From Mermis nigrescens (Eukaryota; Nematoda; Enoplea; Mermithida; Mermithidae): a stretch of 64,000 nt of DNA. The stretch lies in the NCBI GenBank assembly GCA_036768485.1, contig JAVLUZ010000417.1:310001-374000 (forward strand). The letters are read 5' to 3'. A program made the translations under genes and the position numbers. The notes below the pieces were generated by a model. The model saw only the letters and a list, made by a program, of their open reading frames with translations, ran no database searches and was not told the DNA's origin. The first letter of the stretch is position 1; each line of letters begins with the position of its first letter. Positions 1-15,400 of the stretch are shown piece by piece.

Positions 1-490
1 AAAGCCTGTCCTGCCTACGAAGAAATCGCCTGACGCAAAACAGGTCGAAAAGCGCCAAAAACCTGAAATTTTACCCGTAGTGGACATAGACTCGGATAGC
101 GACGAAGATTTTCGACCTTCGGCGGCCAAAAAAATTAAAGCCACTGAGAAAAATGACAAAGTTGGAAAATCCATCAGAAAACAAGCGTTGCGAGTTCATA
201 CTGCGACTAAAGATGGACGCGCAGACATGTCGAAAGAGCAGAAACCAAGGAATGATTGCAACGAAGCCATCGGGAGTACGCGCAGATCATTTGAAAGAAC
301 TAAAAATCAAGAAAGTATACAAAAACCAGCCAAGAAGTTGAATCCAATTTCTGTTTCCGATTTTTTCAATAGTACTACGAAGGTCAAAACGAAGCCTGCT
401 CCAGTAGATATTAAGTCAAAAATCGCGGAAAAAGAAGTGTTCAGCGACGAAGATTTCAATGATGTTCTGTTGCAAGCTGAGGCGGATCTG
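1..490 (+). CDS. RFC1: RFC1 exon (N-terminal linker, 5' partial)
   Basis: The frame begins at base 2 and is open from the window edge. It encodes a lysine-rich, low-complexity linker with the acidic stretch DIDSDSDEDF and the segment NPISVSDFF, which resembles the conserved TPTSVLDYF-type segment of animal RFC1. The donor CTG|GTGAGC after base 490 is strong and leaves phase 0, matching the acceptor at 2164. Reading through the donor reaches a stop at 548-550 (see the poly(A) entry). The true exon start may lie upstream of the window. Confidence 0.82.
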
Positions 491-3400
491 GTGAGCTCTG
501 CTGTTAAACAGGAGGCCCTTAAAAATGCTATACTCGATGTTACATCATAACTTTAGCAATTATGTACATGGAATTTTGAGATCAAGTGCCCTAGATAAAT
601 AAACAAGCCTTTGTTCTAACCGTATGTGAAATTTTGGTAAGGTGCCATGCCAGCGCTTCATGCGATAGGGGCGATTTGTTAACACCTCACCTTGATATCG
701 TCCCTGCCATGCAAAAAAATGCTAAATCCACTTTAGCGTTTTTGAGAAAAACAGCTTTAAAGACTTTTCCTCTATGAAAAATCAGGTAAAGATTCGATTT
801 TCTTCTTTTTTATAACTGGTTGGCAGCCCTGAGTTCATTCATAATGTTGTGAGTCTTTTGCATAGTGTTCTCTGGGTTCAACTGTATGCATATCCATCGC
901 TAACTCCATTTTAAAAAAATGGATATAGCACCTTTTTGCATGGTAGGGACGAATGTTTAAAGCCCAGAGTTTTTGAATGTTTAAAGCCCACAGTTTCCAA
1001 TGTTTAAAACCCACATTACTGAGCTGAACATATAGGTATCTTTTTGACAATAAATGCTGTCAAAAAATTAATTAGCACATTGTTTGAACCCCTAGAGCAG
1101 GTACGCGCCTTACTAGGTGTAAAAACTCCAAGAGATCGTCAAAATTGAAGAGCACATTTATGGCAGAAACAATGATGATCTCGGCGTTTGAACAATATCA
1201 GGGAAGGGTGTAAACAAATCGTGGTGGCGCTTGAACCGTTGGCAGCTGGCCAAAGTATTCTGACGCAGTTTGAAAGAAGACATCTTTATCTATCTAACGC
1301 AGCCGGTACTTAAGTTTTTTGTTCATATCAGCCGTCGAAGTTATGACCTGTAACATCGGAGTGTAGCCTTTTTACGAAACACCCTGTATAAAAGAGCTTT
1401 GCTTCAATTCTCAAGACACGCATAACAAAATATTCATTGACTACGTAATCTTTAATATTTGGGAGTCCTCTACACATGTCTTTTATTATATTATGTGCAT
1501 CCTATTCCCTTATTTATTTGCTTCCCGCATGTGTTATGCAAATTTTATCTGCAAGGACTTATAACAATTGTGCTTTAACTGCTCTTTAAGCGTACGCCTT
1601 TTTCCTTCTTTTTTCTTTCTTTCTTGCGCTTTTGAAAGCAACATATACCTACTGAAAGTAAGGCTTTCAAATTTAGCGACTACCTACCAAAAAGTTAGTA
1701 AATAATAAATATTAATGACTGAGTAGTGAGCATTAAAGAATTTGACCGATTTTGCTAATTGATGGCTGAAAATTGTTACTATTATGTCTATTACATTGAA
1801 TGTAGAAGTACATACAATCTTATATCTATGTTGGGCTCACAGGGGTTGTCTGCTTCCTCTGGATCTGCCCTTGATTAACATGGGTGAATAAATTATCCTG
1901 TGGTGTCTGAAAAAATGCTCCGAAAAGTTAAAATTGCTATTTCGCTGCGAAGGCAAATTGAAAAAAGATGGCTCCTAAGCTTTTCGTAAAAATATCTTAA
2001 TTTTCTCCAAAATACAAAAGGCTATGTCGAAAAATAAAGAAATTGTGTCCTTTTAACTAGCAATGCCCTCCATCCCCCTAAATTATTTTTGACCCCATTT
2101 CAATTTTGTTGAGTAGGTATCAAAAGCATGATTGCTATGTACATAATTAATGCATTTTTTTAAGGTTTCGCCTGCGATTAGCACACGAAGTAAAGCAAAA
2201 ACTCCCGTGAAAATCAAGAGAAATGCTATCGATGAACCTAGTAGCTCGAAGAAAACAAAAACGCCATCAAAAATTCCAAAAGGCAAAGATTTATCGGCCT
2301 TGCATAAAATTACTGCAGTCGAAAATAGCAACGAGGCCGACTTATTCTTGGAGCCTGCTGTGCCCGATGAAGAATGGATGCAATGTCAAAGTACTCCAAG
2401 TTCATCCAACAAAAAAAGTGGGCCAAAAAGTTCCGAAAATAAGAAGAAGGAGATGCCCAAAAGTGATAATGAGGAATTGATCATATGTGCATGCACATTT
2501 TAGAAACGGTATCACCGGTCACTTATAGGTGTAAATACAAAAATCAGATAGACACTGTCGGACGGGCATGGTTAAAATAGTATATACGTATTTATTTCCG
2601 GGCAAAATGAGCCTAGCGATATCCTACATTAAAATCCAGTCACAATGATGTCAATTAGCTCTTTAATCTGTGTGTATTTAATTCTGCGCAATTTCAGTAG
2701 CCGTTTTATCTGATCAAAACTCGATCAAATTTGAAGGAAATAATACAACCTGAGCAAGTATCTTAGTTTCTTAAAAATACCTTATTAGACTTTTTTCAGG
2801 TCTAGTCTGTGGGCTAGTTTGAGATTAAGCACCGTGAAACAGTAAGTCGAACAGCCTTACCTTTCTTTATTTTATAAACGCTTACATCACACTACTTGAA
2901 AATAAATCTACTCTATCCATGGATAAACAATAGTCTCTGCAAGACAAAGATTTACTTAGTTTTGAATTTTTCCTCTTGTCACATTCTTAAGAAGGCAAGG
3001 ACAATGATACACGTGCCATTACATTCGCACTTCAGCGTTTTCATTATACTTCAGTTAGATATAACGTCACAATCATACATGCACAGCATGGGAATTCGGG
3101 GAAGGGGAGGTTTGAAATTCTAAAGTGCCTTTTTGGACCCAAAAATGCTGAGATGAGAACACGTCATAAACCGTTTTTGACATTTCTGACAATGCTCTAC
3201 CTTTTTAGAGCATAAAAACATAAAAAAAACTTCGAAAAAATAAAAAAAGTCGAATAAATTGAACAAAATATAGTCAAAACATGAGTATGATATGGCGCGA
3301 AGTGCCAAAAATTTGACACTTTTGAGCAAATATAGATAGCTAAAAACACTTAAAATAGCACTTTTTTACGAATTTTCGGAGAAATTTTTGGAAACTTCCG

Positions 3401-6400
3401 AAAAATCGAACCCCCTAGATCGTGGAAGGTCACAATACATGTGTATTTCGATTTTCACATACATACGAGTATGTGCAAAGATAAACTTGACTAGTACATG
3501 CTAAACTATTCGGCAAAGATTTTTCCCGATGCACAAAGACTTTTGGGGATCGTATTTGTAGTACTATCTTTGTACATGTTTAAACGGACCTTGTACAAAA
3601 AAACACTGGTACATACATATACTTTCCTGGTGATATTTGTACATAAACAAAGAGGGTATAGTACAAAAAATAGTGATCGTATGTTTATGAGTTTTTTCTC
3701 GATGAATCCTATCCGATACGCACGGACTGATATTTATTATTAGGCGCATCACCAGTGACGCTCAAAACACGGACTACTAAGGTAACTTTGGAACGCAGAC
3801 ACGACGGTTTTACGAAAATCGTTCAGCCTGAGCTGATCGGAGCAGCTAAGGAACAGCCTGCGGCTGTGTCCGAATATCAGTTGCTCGTTGAACGTTATAA
3901 GCCAGCTGCCGTGAAACAAATAATTGGTCAGCAAGGCGAGCGCAGTTGCGTTAATAAGTTGCTAAATTGGCTGCGCTGCTGGAACTCGTGGCACATCACG
4001 AAGACGAGAGAAAAAGTTAATAAATGTTACATATTTATTTTGATTTTTTCATCACTTAATTCTACAAACTAGGGATATAAAGCCAGTGTGGATGTTTCTA
4101 TTGAAAAATTTTAACAATTAAAAGAAAAATTAAAATTATTTCTGATTTAAATTTTTTTATTTGATTTGTTTTAACTAATTTTAAAAATTCCAAGAGACGG
4201 ATTTATCATTTTTAATCAGAAAATAAATGACTTTATTAAAACTTTTTTCCTTCTTCTCAAGGTGTTGTGATCGCACATGCACCTGGGGTTGCCTGGATTG
4301 GGATGTATAAGAAGAAAAAGAGAAAACTTGGAAAATTTGGAAAATTAAGAGCAAATCGAAGTGATTGTGAAGTGCATTATATACATAAGTGTTAAAAGTG
4401 CTCGAACGAATCTACATGCTAACTATAGAATTAGGTGATTTTCAAGCCATTTTTATATTTTTTATAGATGCGTAAGGTGAATTGGGCTTATTTACCAGAA
4501 TTTTTGATTAATTATGTAGTGTTCGCGAGTCAAATGACGAAAAGGTTAAAATAGTCTAAAAATGCATTTATTTGGTAAGACAGCGTTGTTTTAAAAAATC
4601 ATTTTTGGTCTTTTTTATTGCGTTTCTCATTTTGTGACACTTAATGGGTTAACATCAGAACATGTTACACGTACGTAATGTACTTATATATGTACGTATG
4701 TTTATTTAGTTAAAAATCTGACTGCGCCTGCAAATTCAAATTTAGATAGATACATATTCCGATAAGTATTAGGAGGGTAGACAGAAATAGTGGCGTTTTT
4801 GAGAATTTCTGTGCAAGCTATGCAGGGGCGTAACCAGGATTTTATGGGGGGATTTTCGATGTCCTATTATTCGAGAAGCATTAAGCGATTCGTGAAAATA
4901 ATGGCATTTTTGAGCGTTTTTCGATATATGTATGCCATGGTGAAGGAAAATAATTTGAAAAAATTTGAAAAATTTTCTTGCTTGATTTCAAACTTGGATA
5001 TTAAAAATCTATCTTTTAACCTATATGTATATGACTAATTTCTCAATATCAAGTTAAAGCTTAACGCAAAAACATTTCGAAATTCTTGTCCTGGCATTTA
5101 ATTTTGTGGTTTTGCTAGGAAAATTAATGCAGGAAATAATAAATCGGCGCGAAGCCCGAAATTTTTCGATATATTCACTATTTATAAGTCAAATATGGGC
5201 TTCTCGTGTAAGAAATTGGATAGAAAATAAAAAACCCGGCGCCAAGCGCCGGAAAATTTCGAATGTAGTAGCTTAAAAGTGTGCTAAAAACGCATTTTGG
5301 CTACCCGTCTAGTGGACTTCGATGATTTTTAATTCTTTCCTTTGGGGGACCTTTGTGAAAAATAAAAATATTGTTTCATTTGGGGGTCAAGTCTTCCTCT
5401 CCCCGCTTAGCTATGTACAGAAGCGAAGAAAAATTTTAACAAATATTGAAATTTTTATTTCGTTCCAAATTCATGTGCAAAAAATGCTGTCGTCTACTTC
5501 AGAGAAGAAAAAAACAATAAATAAACTTTGTTATCTTTTACAAGAATTCGAACTTGTGCTATTTAGAAGTCAAACATTACACAAAACCAAGGTCTCTATA
5601 CTGCCGTTTTTAATCCTTATCTTTCCTTATTTTCTGGGTGAAGCTTTTCTGATTTCATTTATATAGGGTTGAGATTGATATCCCAGCTCTTAATTGCTTG
5701 TCTGGTCGAACGCTATCTCAAAATTTTCTGTCGTCGTATTCGCGGAACACAACCTCTTCTAGAATTATGGTATTTTTACGTAGAGATTCAGCAGCGAGAA
5801 TTTTTCGATTAATATATTGGAACTTTCGTCCAGATGGCTCGTAAAAACTGTATTTTCCGACTTTTTTTGCATGCTCTATCCATTAAGCTCATATAAAACT
5901 AACTTTTCGAAAACAATTTATTTTTTTGTAAATAGTATGTAAAAAATCGTATTTTTTGGTCGCGCTTGAGGCAAAAATATAGAAGATACTTTAATACTGC
6001 GCGAAGCGCCAAAAATTTGACGATTTTCTGATAAACCAATGCGATTTTCTCATTCTTTTGTGCATTATCATGTCTGCCAGAAAATTTGTTTACGGCCAAG
6101 GTGGGGGAGCAGTTGCCTCCCCGCCCCCCCCTCCACTAAATACGGCCCTGAGTGTTCATATAGTTTGTATTTTCGGAGAATATCATTCTCTGAAGGTGTT
6201 ATCATTGTATACTAATTGAAAAATTATCGAGAAGGGAGCTCCTCTTATCATTCTTTCTGTAGATTCATTTTTCTGCTCCGCTTATTCTATTCTTTTTGAG
6301 GCTGATGAGATTGTGCTGTTTAGGGAAAGGATTCGGTGCAAATGATGATGGTTCGTGTTATAAATGCGTTTTATTGTCAGGACCGCCAGGCGTTGGAAAA

Positions 6401-9400
6401 ACAACTAGCGCCGAATTATGCTGTAAGGTAATAGACGAAAATTTCGCTAAAGTCGTCTTTCCAATTTTTTCGATAAATTTCAGTCTTTGAAGCGAAATCG
6501 CAAAAATACTCAAGTAATTGCTACCAGAGCGTACAGCTTGGGAATTCTAAAGGGGGAGGGAAGGTGATGGGTGAAATTTTTAAATGCCTTTTTTGGGTCC
6601 AAAAACGGTGAGTACGCATCAAAAATATCGTTTTTTCGGCGTTTCTGACGATGCTCTATCTTTCTAGAGCATAAAAAATAAGAAGTTTCGAAAACAAATT
6701 TAGAAAGTCGAAAATTTGAACAAAATATAGTCAAAACATGAGTATATGGCGCGAAGCGTTGAATATTTGGCGTTTTTCAGCAGACTGGTAGCTAAAATGC
6801 TTGAAAACACCTTTTCTACGACTTTCCAGGAAAGTTTTGGAGACTTTTAAAAAATCGCGAATTCGGGGAGGGTTGAAAAAGTTTTTGGGGGAGGGCTGAA
6901 ACCCTTTCCCCAACTTTCCTAAGAATATGTACGATTGCAACTATATAGCTTCTGTATAATAAAAATGAAAAATATGTAGTGGCAATGGACTGATTTTCTC
7001 GTCTTTCATCCGTATAACTGTTTCGAATTTGCAGGAATTGGGAATCAATATCGTGTCAAAAAATGCATCTGATGCTCGTAGCAAGAAGATTCTTGAGTCT
7101 CAGATTATGGAAACTGTCTGCAGTCACAATGTCAATGAATATTACGCAGATAATTACGGTATGTAATGTAAATGTAGTAGCTTTTGCCAGAATTATGTAA
7201 CTAACTGTTGTTTGTTGAACAAATTAGTAAATTCATAAGTAAACATAAAGGTGGAAATAAATTATTTAAGAAGCAGATAAATTATTGAACAAAAAATAGA
7301 TAAACAATGAAAGGTAAAATATATACGTAGTCAGGCCCGAATCCAGAATTCGTCGGATAGCTCCTAAAACCGCATCTTCGACGTTTTTCGACACGCTCTA
7401 TCCATTAAGATCATAAAATTTGAACTTTTTGAAAAAAATTATTCTTACTCATAAGTCAATAAAAAGTTTTCTTTTGGTCGCGCCTGAACCAAAATTGTGG
7501 AAAATACTTCACTTCTGCCGCGGAACGCCGAAAATTTGAAGATTTTACGTCAAAGGCATGCCATTTTCCATCTTTTCGTGCATAATCTTACCTTTCAAAA
7601 TTTTTTTGGCCATGAGCAAGGGGCCGCCCCCCCCCCCGCATGCAGTACAAATATGCAGAATAATGACAGAATGAACCGGACATGCACGTGGGCGGATTGG
7701 GGTCTAAACCCTCAGCGTAAAATTTTGTGGGAAAATGAAGCAAAATGGACTAAAAAACGGAGGAACATTGAAAACTTTCTCCAAAAGTGTTTAAAATTGA
7801 CCATAAACTGTTTAATAAAGTAGGTTTAACGCTATTTCAGCGCTTACACCAATTCCTGAGGTCATTTTGGACCAAAAAGTTCAATTTTGACCGTCTTCTC
7901 TAGACCGCCTGACCTTCCCCCCAGATCGACCATACTGTGTATCTATATTGCTGTGCTACTATGGTATTAAGTCTCGATGAATATTCATATTTGAGAGCTT
8001 TGTCTCTTTTGCACATTTAATCGAAAATTTCAGAATCTTGTCAAGGTAGCAAATCAAAAGTTTGTTAAATATTTTACTTGTGTATTTTCGCCTTTTTTAA
8101 AAATAGGCTTATTTTCGTTAAGACTGTGCAAATCCACTTAGAAGAAAATTATTATTTTGATATCTATGTTATGTATAAAATACATGTGTGAGAATATATA
8201 CATGTGGAAAGCCGATTGTGTTTGCCCGTGGGAGAATGGAAAATTAATCGTCTTGAGACGGCGAGTGCCTTCAGTTTTTCCCTTACTTTGTATTCGTTGA
8301 AAATTTTCTTCAAATTTTTCTTATTAATTTCGATAAAGGCATATTTTGTGTCCTCTGTTTTCTCGAGAATATTTTCGACTTTTCTGAAGTTTGATTCGTC
8401 TAGTTTTTTCCTGAATTTTTGGTTTGTGTTGGAGTTGACAACTCGATTTTATCAAAGGTGCGTTTTAATCCTTGTCTGAAACATAAAGTGCTGGTTTCCG
8501 AAAAAATGGCAGATGTTTCAAGTCATTTTCTAATTCGCGCCTAGGGATCTGGTCTTCTTGCGTCATTATTACTCTGTTGTATGTACATAGAGGTATAATT
8601 ATAAAATTTCCATAATTGAAGGCATTGAAAGAGTTGAAATAAGACTTGAAAAAATCGTGGGAATCTAGGGGGTGAAATCTTAAAGAGTGGGTGCGCACCG
8701 AAAAAATGATTTTCCGGCGTTCCTGGCAATGCTCTAAACGCAAAAATATGTAGAAAAATATAAGAAAAATTCAATTAAATTCAATAAAATGTAATTAAAA
8801 ATCAGTACCGGGCGCGAAGCGTCGAAATTTTGACACTTTTGGGCAAACAGCGAAAAACGCTTAAAACACCACCTTGTACCCAAATTTTTTGGAAAGTTTA
8901 GAACATTGCAAATTCAGGGGATTCGAAAAACTTTATGACGGGGGAAGGGTTGAAAACGCGAACCCCGAATTCCCTAAGATAATTTAATGTTGCAATTATA
9001 TGAATGCTTTACTGTGAAACGTTACAGAGTTACTAAAGTTTATATTTTTCGCTTTCGTTTGTTCAATTTCATGCATATAATATTTCATATGTATATGTAC
9101 ATAACAGGAGGGATGTGGGATCGCCCTCAGCTAAATTCGGGCGTCCCTTCATCCTCCGCAAAGTTAGAAAATTTGTAACCCCTCCCCGATTTTTGGTAAA
9201 AAATTAAATATTTCGGCCGTTTTCAGGCTGTTTTTGGCCAAAAAATGGAGGTCATGCACCCCCTCTTAAAACGGCCAGGGAACCGCTCCCAACATTTCGA
9301 GCCTTACATGTATTCTATATTGGTAGGTAGCCATAAGTTGCTTGAGCATGAATTGACTAAGAAGCGCTTTATTTTCCGAAATCAAAAATCTTTTCTATTC

Positions 9401-12400
9401 GAAAAGCTGATAAGTTTTTGTGTTTATATGATTTTTAAAACATGAAAAAAATTGCGGTAGTGATATTTTAGAATCGAATGCGATGGATCGTACAGTGCCT
9501 TCGCATGCCTTGATAATGGATGAAGTTGATGGAATGAGTGGTACGGAAGATCGGGCGGGTATTGCCGAATTGATAATGCTCATCAAGAAAACAAGGATTC
9601 CTATAATTTGTATATGTAACGACAGACAGGCACAAAAAATTCGCACTTTGGCCAACCACTGTTACGATCTTCGTTTTCATCGACCTCAAGTTTCTCAAAT
9701 AAAGGTAAGAGTAGAGCTACTTATTTTAAATCAAAAAACTTTGCCAATTAGTCATTTAACTCGGAAATTATTTATTTTGAAAACTTTTAAGAATAAAATA
9801 ACAGGCTTTTATTTGTGTGCTTTGAACTACAAACTTACCGTCAGAGGCACCATACATGCACGCGGTCAAAAGCTCCGAGAGGGGTAAAGTGAGTTTCCTG
9901 GGTAGGGGGTAAATAAGTAATTTTTTACCTATTTAATGCTAAATTTTTGTACTTAATTAGTCGAATTTGATTGTTCATGAATATTTATGGTTAAAATTTG
10001 ATGAAAACAATAACAATAAGGGCAATGGAACGACCTGTCACATCAAATTTATAAGAAGGAAATTGAACAGTCTACTGCTTGAAAAAGAAGTATACTCGAA
10101 ATTACACTGTTAGACGTAATTTGACGCTTTTTTATGGTGCAATCAATCGGTTTTGGTCCAAATCGCCTGAGCAGGGCATGCCTTACAAAAGTCCTGGTAG
10201 GGGGATACCCGCCAGTGTGCATGTGTGAGAGGCACCCTTTGGTCTTTTAAAATGTTTGACTTCAAAAATGTAGGTTGAAAATGACTATTATTTTGCACAT
10301 TGGTCGTAACTTATAACCGTGCATAAGCAGCGACCGAATTTTGGGGGTCTGGGGATGGGGCAAAAATCCTGAAAATCGCTAAAAACATGCCAAAAATGCA
10401 ATCCTGGGGTCCATCGATTCTGATGCGGTCTGCCTTATTCTCGGCGGATATCACCGCCCCCTGCCCCGACGCATACGTTCGGTCATAACGAGACGATCGT
10501 ATTTAATAAGAATTCTCAAAATTAAAAAAAAACTCATATTGACCATTCATACAAATCCTCAAAATTAAAAAAAAATTCAAATTGACATTCATAAAAGTTA
10601 AAAATTTTAAAAAATTTAAATTAACATTTATAAAAATTCTCTGAATTTGTTCATGCCTCATTGTTAAACCGTAAATTTTCCAGGGCCCTATGCTGAGCCT
10701 GGCGTATAAGGAATGTCTGAAAGTAACGCCCCAGCAAATGGAGCAAATAATAGAAGCGTCAAATCATGATATTAGACAAGTGATGAATCGGCTCAGTCTT
10801 TTGACCCCTCAAAGTCAAAAAGAAACCACGAAATCGACTCTTAATGGCGACATTGCTCTTTTCCAAAAGGATCTGACATCTGTAAGTTATACTTGAGCTA
10901 TCGCTGAACATCGAGCTTTTTCTATTGACTGATTACTGAAAATGCGCGGGAAATATGTAAATCCTTTGTTTAATTTTATAATAATTTTATATAATTTTGT
11001 GCATTAATTAATATAATTTATAATTCTTCCATTACTCGTGGACCTTGCTTAGTTAGTACAAATTTTATATTTTCCTACGCTTTCTAATTATATGTATGTC
11101 AAGTAAAATTATTATCCTTACTACATACTTCTAACGCAACCATGCTTTTTGAAAATATGGCGCAGGATGAAAGATCAATCAAAACATGCGAACAATGGCT
11201 TTTGCGTGCAGACGGGTACTCTAAGGCAATTTTGAGCTAAACGTTTTTTTATCATTTACAAAAGCGATTGATAATGTCGAATTGTTTAGGCAGCACAAGC
11301 GCCCGATGAATAAGTTTTTCTTCTATTTACCGAGACACTTCGTAAAATTTTGTCAAAATGATTACATAAAAAATCAGCGTTGTCAATTTATCATTTGATT
11401 ATTGGGAAGGCCATTATAATTTGTCCGATAATTTAAAGAAAATTAATCTTGGCGATTACGTGATCATACGTATTCGTAAAGTTGTTGTAAATCGACCGGA
11501 TAGCATGTTTACATAAAAGAAATTCTCGTAAGAGCGAAAATTCGAAGACGGCTTCATGTTGTAAATCTTCCTAATAGAATTAGTTGAATAAATCCATAAT
11601 TTATTGCTTATGATGCATAATCAAAGTGAATGCACGTACTTTGAGACTCAGCAAGCGAGTACAACAAGGTCGATAAACCTAGGATTTTTTGACTCTGTTC
11701 CTGTTGGAGAGTTGCAGCAATTTCATTCTCTCCCGCCGCATGATTACTCAGTGATTAGATTTCTCTTAATCGTTTCCTAAACCTTCAACATATTTCTGAT
11801 TTTATCATTAATTTTTTCAAGGATGGAAGAAATTGTTAAAATTTTCAGTGATTTCATAGATTATTAGACTTTATTTTGTGGACGATAATTGCAGCCCCCG
11901 TTTCTAACGTTGTTATTTTCATTTACGTATCGCAATATTTGGCAAAAAAGTTCATCTTCGGCCTCTAAGATTTTGATATTCGGCGATATTTTGAGTGGAA
12001 ATTTGAGACTGGTAATTTCGAATCTCACATTCTCTTGTTTCCTTAATCAGGAATTAGATTAACCGTAGCCGTCAAGCTGGCCATCAATTTTTGATTTGTC
12101 TCCTGTATCATGTTCATATTAACATATGTATGTGCATGTGTTATGTTGTGTACCATCAGCAGGCACGTAGCTGACCGTCCTATTTCGGGGGGACCAACAC
12201 CAATTCTTGGGGGGACTAAGCCCAAAAAGGCCAAAAATAGAACAAAATAACGTTTAAAAAGTCGTCCGAATCTCCCATTTCACCAGAGATACGTGCCTGA
12301 CCTTCAGTCTGATTGTAAAAAGCAAAATCTATCATTTCAATTAATATTCAGTCTGTTTTTTCCTAATTTGCCGCTTCAATTGAACTGACATATCATACAT

Positions 12401-15400
12401 ATGTAACGTGGCAATCTGAAAACCAGCGTTACAATTGAGCAAAATTATACCCTCACTGGCTTCCCGGATCTTCCGCTCTGAATCGCGTGTGTAGTACTAA
12501 CCGACCACTCAGGCTTTTGCTCACTTCTCCTAATAATATCTCTTTTATTTAAAAGTTTTGGCACATGAAAGTGACGGGTTAAACCGTGAGAGACCCATTT
12601 CGAATTGTGTAGCGGTAGCAGACTTGCTACACACACACATGCACCTCACATGGTCAAAAGTTCTGGCTGGGGGTAAACCGAGTTTCCTTAAGGAGGGGGT
12701 TGGGGGTAAATGAGTAATTTTCTTACGTATTCAATGTCGATTTTGACAAATTTTGATACTTCATTTGTTGTATTTTATTCTTCATTAATATTTATGGCTA
12801 AATTTGCCCAAAATAATAGCAATAAGGGCGATTGAATGACGTGTGGCACCAAATATATACGAAAAAATGGCTGAAAATTTACTGGGTGAATGAATTGGAC
12901 AGTCTAATGCTCGATAAATAAGTACATATATGTGAACGAAATTATACTGTTAGTTGGACGTCATTCGACGCTGTTCCATGGTTGGAGCAATAGATTTTGG
13001 TCCAAAATGGCCTGAAGGGAGCACGCTTCTTAAATGTCCTGGTAGGAGGATACCCGCCATATCCCGTGTGCATCAGTGTTTTTTTGTTTTCGGTAAAGAT
13101 TTTTCTCGATGTACAGAGACTTTTCGGGACCGTCTTTGTACATGTTCAAAAATTTTTGGGAAGACAAAAATTGCAAAAAAGATCTAAAATTCGCATAAAA
13201 TTTTGGCGCTTCGCGCCGCACTGAGTAATTGTTTGTTCTGTATATCTTTATTATGGCAGAAATTGCATTTCAAAAGGAAAAATGTCGAATTTTTCGGCGC
13301 TTCGCGCCGTTTTAAGACGATTCTTTGTGATTTTTGCCTTAGAGACCTCGAAATTAGCTAAAATGCACTACCAAAAGTCGAAAGACTCTGTTTTATACAT
13401 TACTAAAATCGCTACTGTATCATATTTTAGCCCCCAAAAATTTGTGTGTACAAAATGTACTAAGACTTTTGGGGACCATTTTTGTACATGTACAAACGGA
13501 CCTTGTATAAAAAAACTGGTCTGCATGTGCAATACATATTCACTATGTACATAAATGTATATACTTTTTGTTATGTCGTCATCATTATTTTATCCTCAGC
13601 TCTATATTTGAACATTTCGCACTAATTCGCATTTCATTTTGCATTCATTTCTGACTGAGTCTTTTGTTTCAGAATATATTCGAAACCGTTCGAGTTATTT
13701 TTACGGACGATTCGAGAGAAGATGCGAAAAAGCGAACGTGGCTCGATAAATGCGAGTTGTTTTTCAGCGATTACAATCTAACGCCTCTTTTTGTATTTGA
13801 GAATTACTTGAATGTCGAATCGAAGACGGCCAAGTACGCTTAAATGCTAAATATGTGAATTTGCATAGTGGTCCACAAAACTCGTGCATATTTGCATATG
13901 AACATAGGGAGGCGTGAGATGAGCACTTCCAGGCTTGTATCTCTGGGGGAATGGGGGGGTTCGAACCCCCCAAAATTCAGAAAAATCGGAAAAATAGGAC
14001 TTTTTAAACGTTATTTTGTGCTGTTTTTAGCTTTTTTGGGCTTAGTCCCCTCAAAATTGGTGTTGGTCCTCCCCAAAATAAAACGGCCAGCTACGTGCCT
14101 GAGCACTTCTACCAGTGCCTCCCCGTTAGAGGACCCAGAGTGAAGTGCATTAGAAAGATTTTGACCCACCAAAGTGATTGTACTTTGTAATTATAATTTT
14201 TAATCATTTTATATTCAAATAATTCTTTATTAATTTATTAATTTGGGCGGTTAGTATGCTAATTTTGGGTTGTCGCGATCTACATTGATTTTATCTCGCA
14301 CTTTTATTTGGAAAGTTGGACTGGTTGAACCAATAATCATTGCCGATATACGCTGGTGGCTAGAGATTATTGCTTTTGAATATTTTTTAAAACATAAAAT
14401 TTTTTAGGATAATATAATGCTTTCAAAAACTATTTGGTAATAAATTTCGTTTCTCACTAGAACAATGAGCGATAAATTGTCGAAGATCGCTGACGCTTGT
14501 GAATTTATGGCACGGGGTGATTGCGTTGAGAAGCAGATGCGAGCTTTGAACAACTGGTCGTTATTAAATGATCAGGTAATATTGAAATTGCAGAATAAGC
14601 TGAGGCGATATTCAGCAGATTTGTCTACAGGACTGTTTTAAGATAGGACCCTAGCCTTTTAAAATTGCATATACATTTTTTGTGCTGTAAAATTCTTTCA
14701 AAATATGTTTTTAGTTATAAAAACATTTGAAAAACGATTTTTAATAATATAAAAAACGTTACTAAAAACGCTTTCATTGTACTGTGTCCACCGAGGCCGA
14801 AAACATGATTTTCAAAATAAATTTTGTCTTCCCGCTGTTTGCATTGTACTGTAGCTTCAAGAATAATAGACTCAAAAGCAACTCTTCAATCTCTTTTCCC
14901 CATATTAAAAAGTGTAAATAAATTCTTATGTAAGAGTCGGATGAACGCGCTGCGCGATAAGTCTTTTACCTCAAGAACTGTTTTTCTTCAGATAAGTTTT
15001 CAGCGATCAAACATCAATAAGTTTGGGTTAAGTTTGTCCGAGGTATGCATTGTGCATGGCCTAATCGATTCTAGCTAATGACGTGATTCTATTTTGCTTG
15101 TTTCGTATTGACACGATTGATTCAAGCATTTCTCCGACGGCCGTGTTTTTAAGTCATTGCCCGCTGAGGGGTTGCCTGTTGCAAATTCCATTTTATTCCA
15201 CTTAATTTTTATTTATATTTTCTTTCAAAGTGTTTTCAGGGCTAGATTTGGGTAGAAATGGCGAAAACTTCTTGGAAAGTGAGGGCGGCTGACTTGATTT
15301 TTTTATCCCTTTCTTTTAATTGATACGTATGCGTACATATATACATATAGTTGTATGTGTACATGGGCAAGGCCTTAATTCTGAGATGGAAAATTCGTAA

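Noticed and set aside
80..550. A separate 156-codon gene starting at the Met at 80
   Set aside because: The frame is open from base 2, the content matches the RFC1 linker, and a strong donor at 490 joins in phase to the next RFC1 exon. The stop at 550 is intron read-through.
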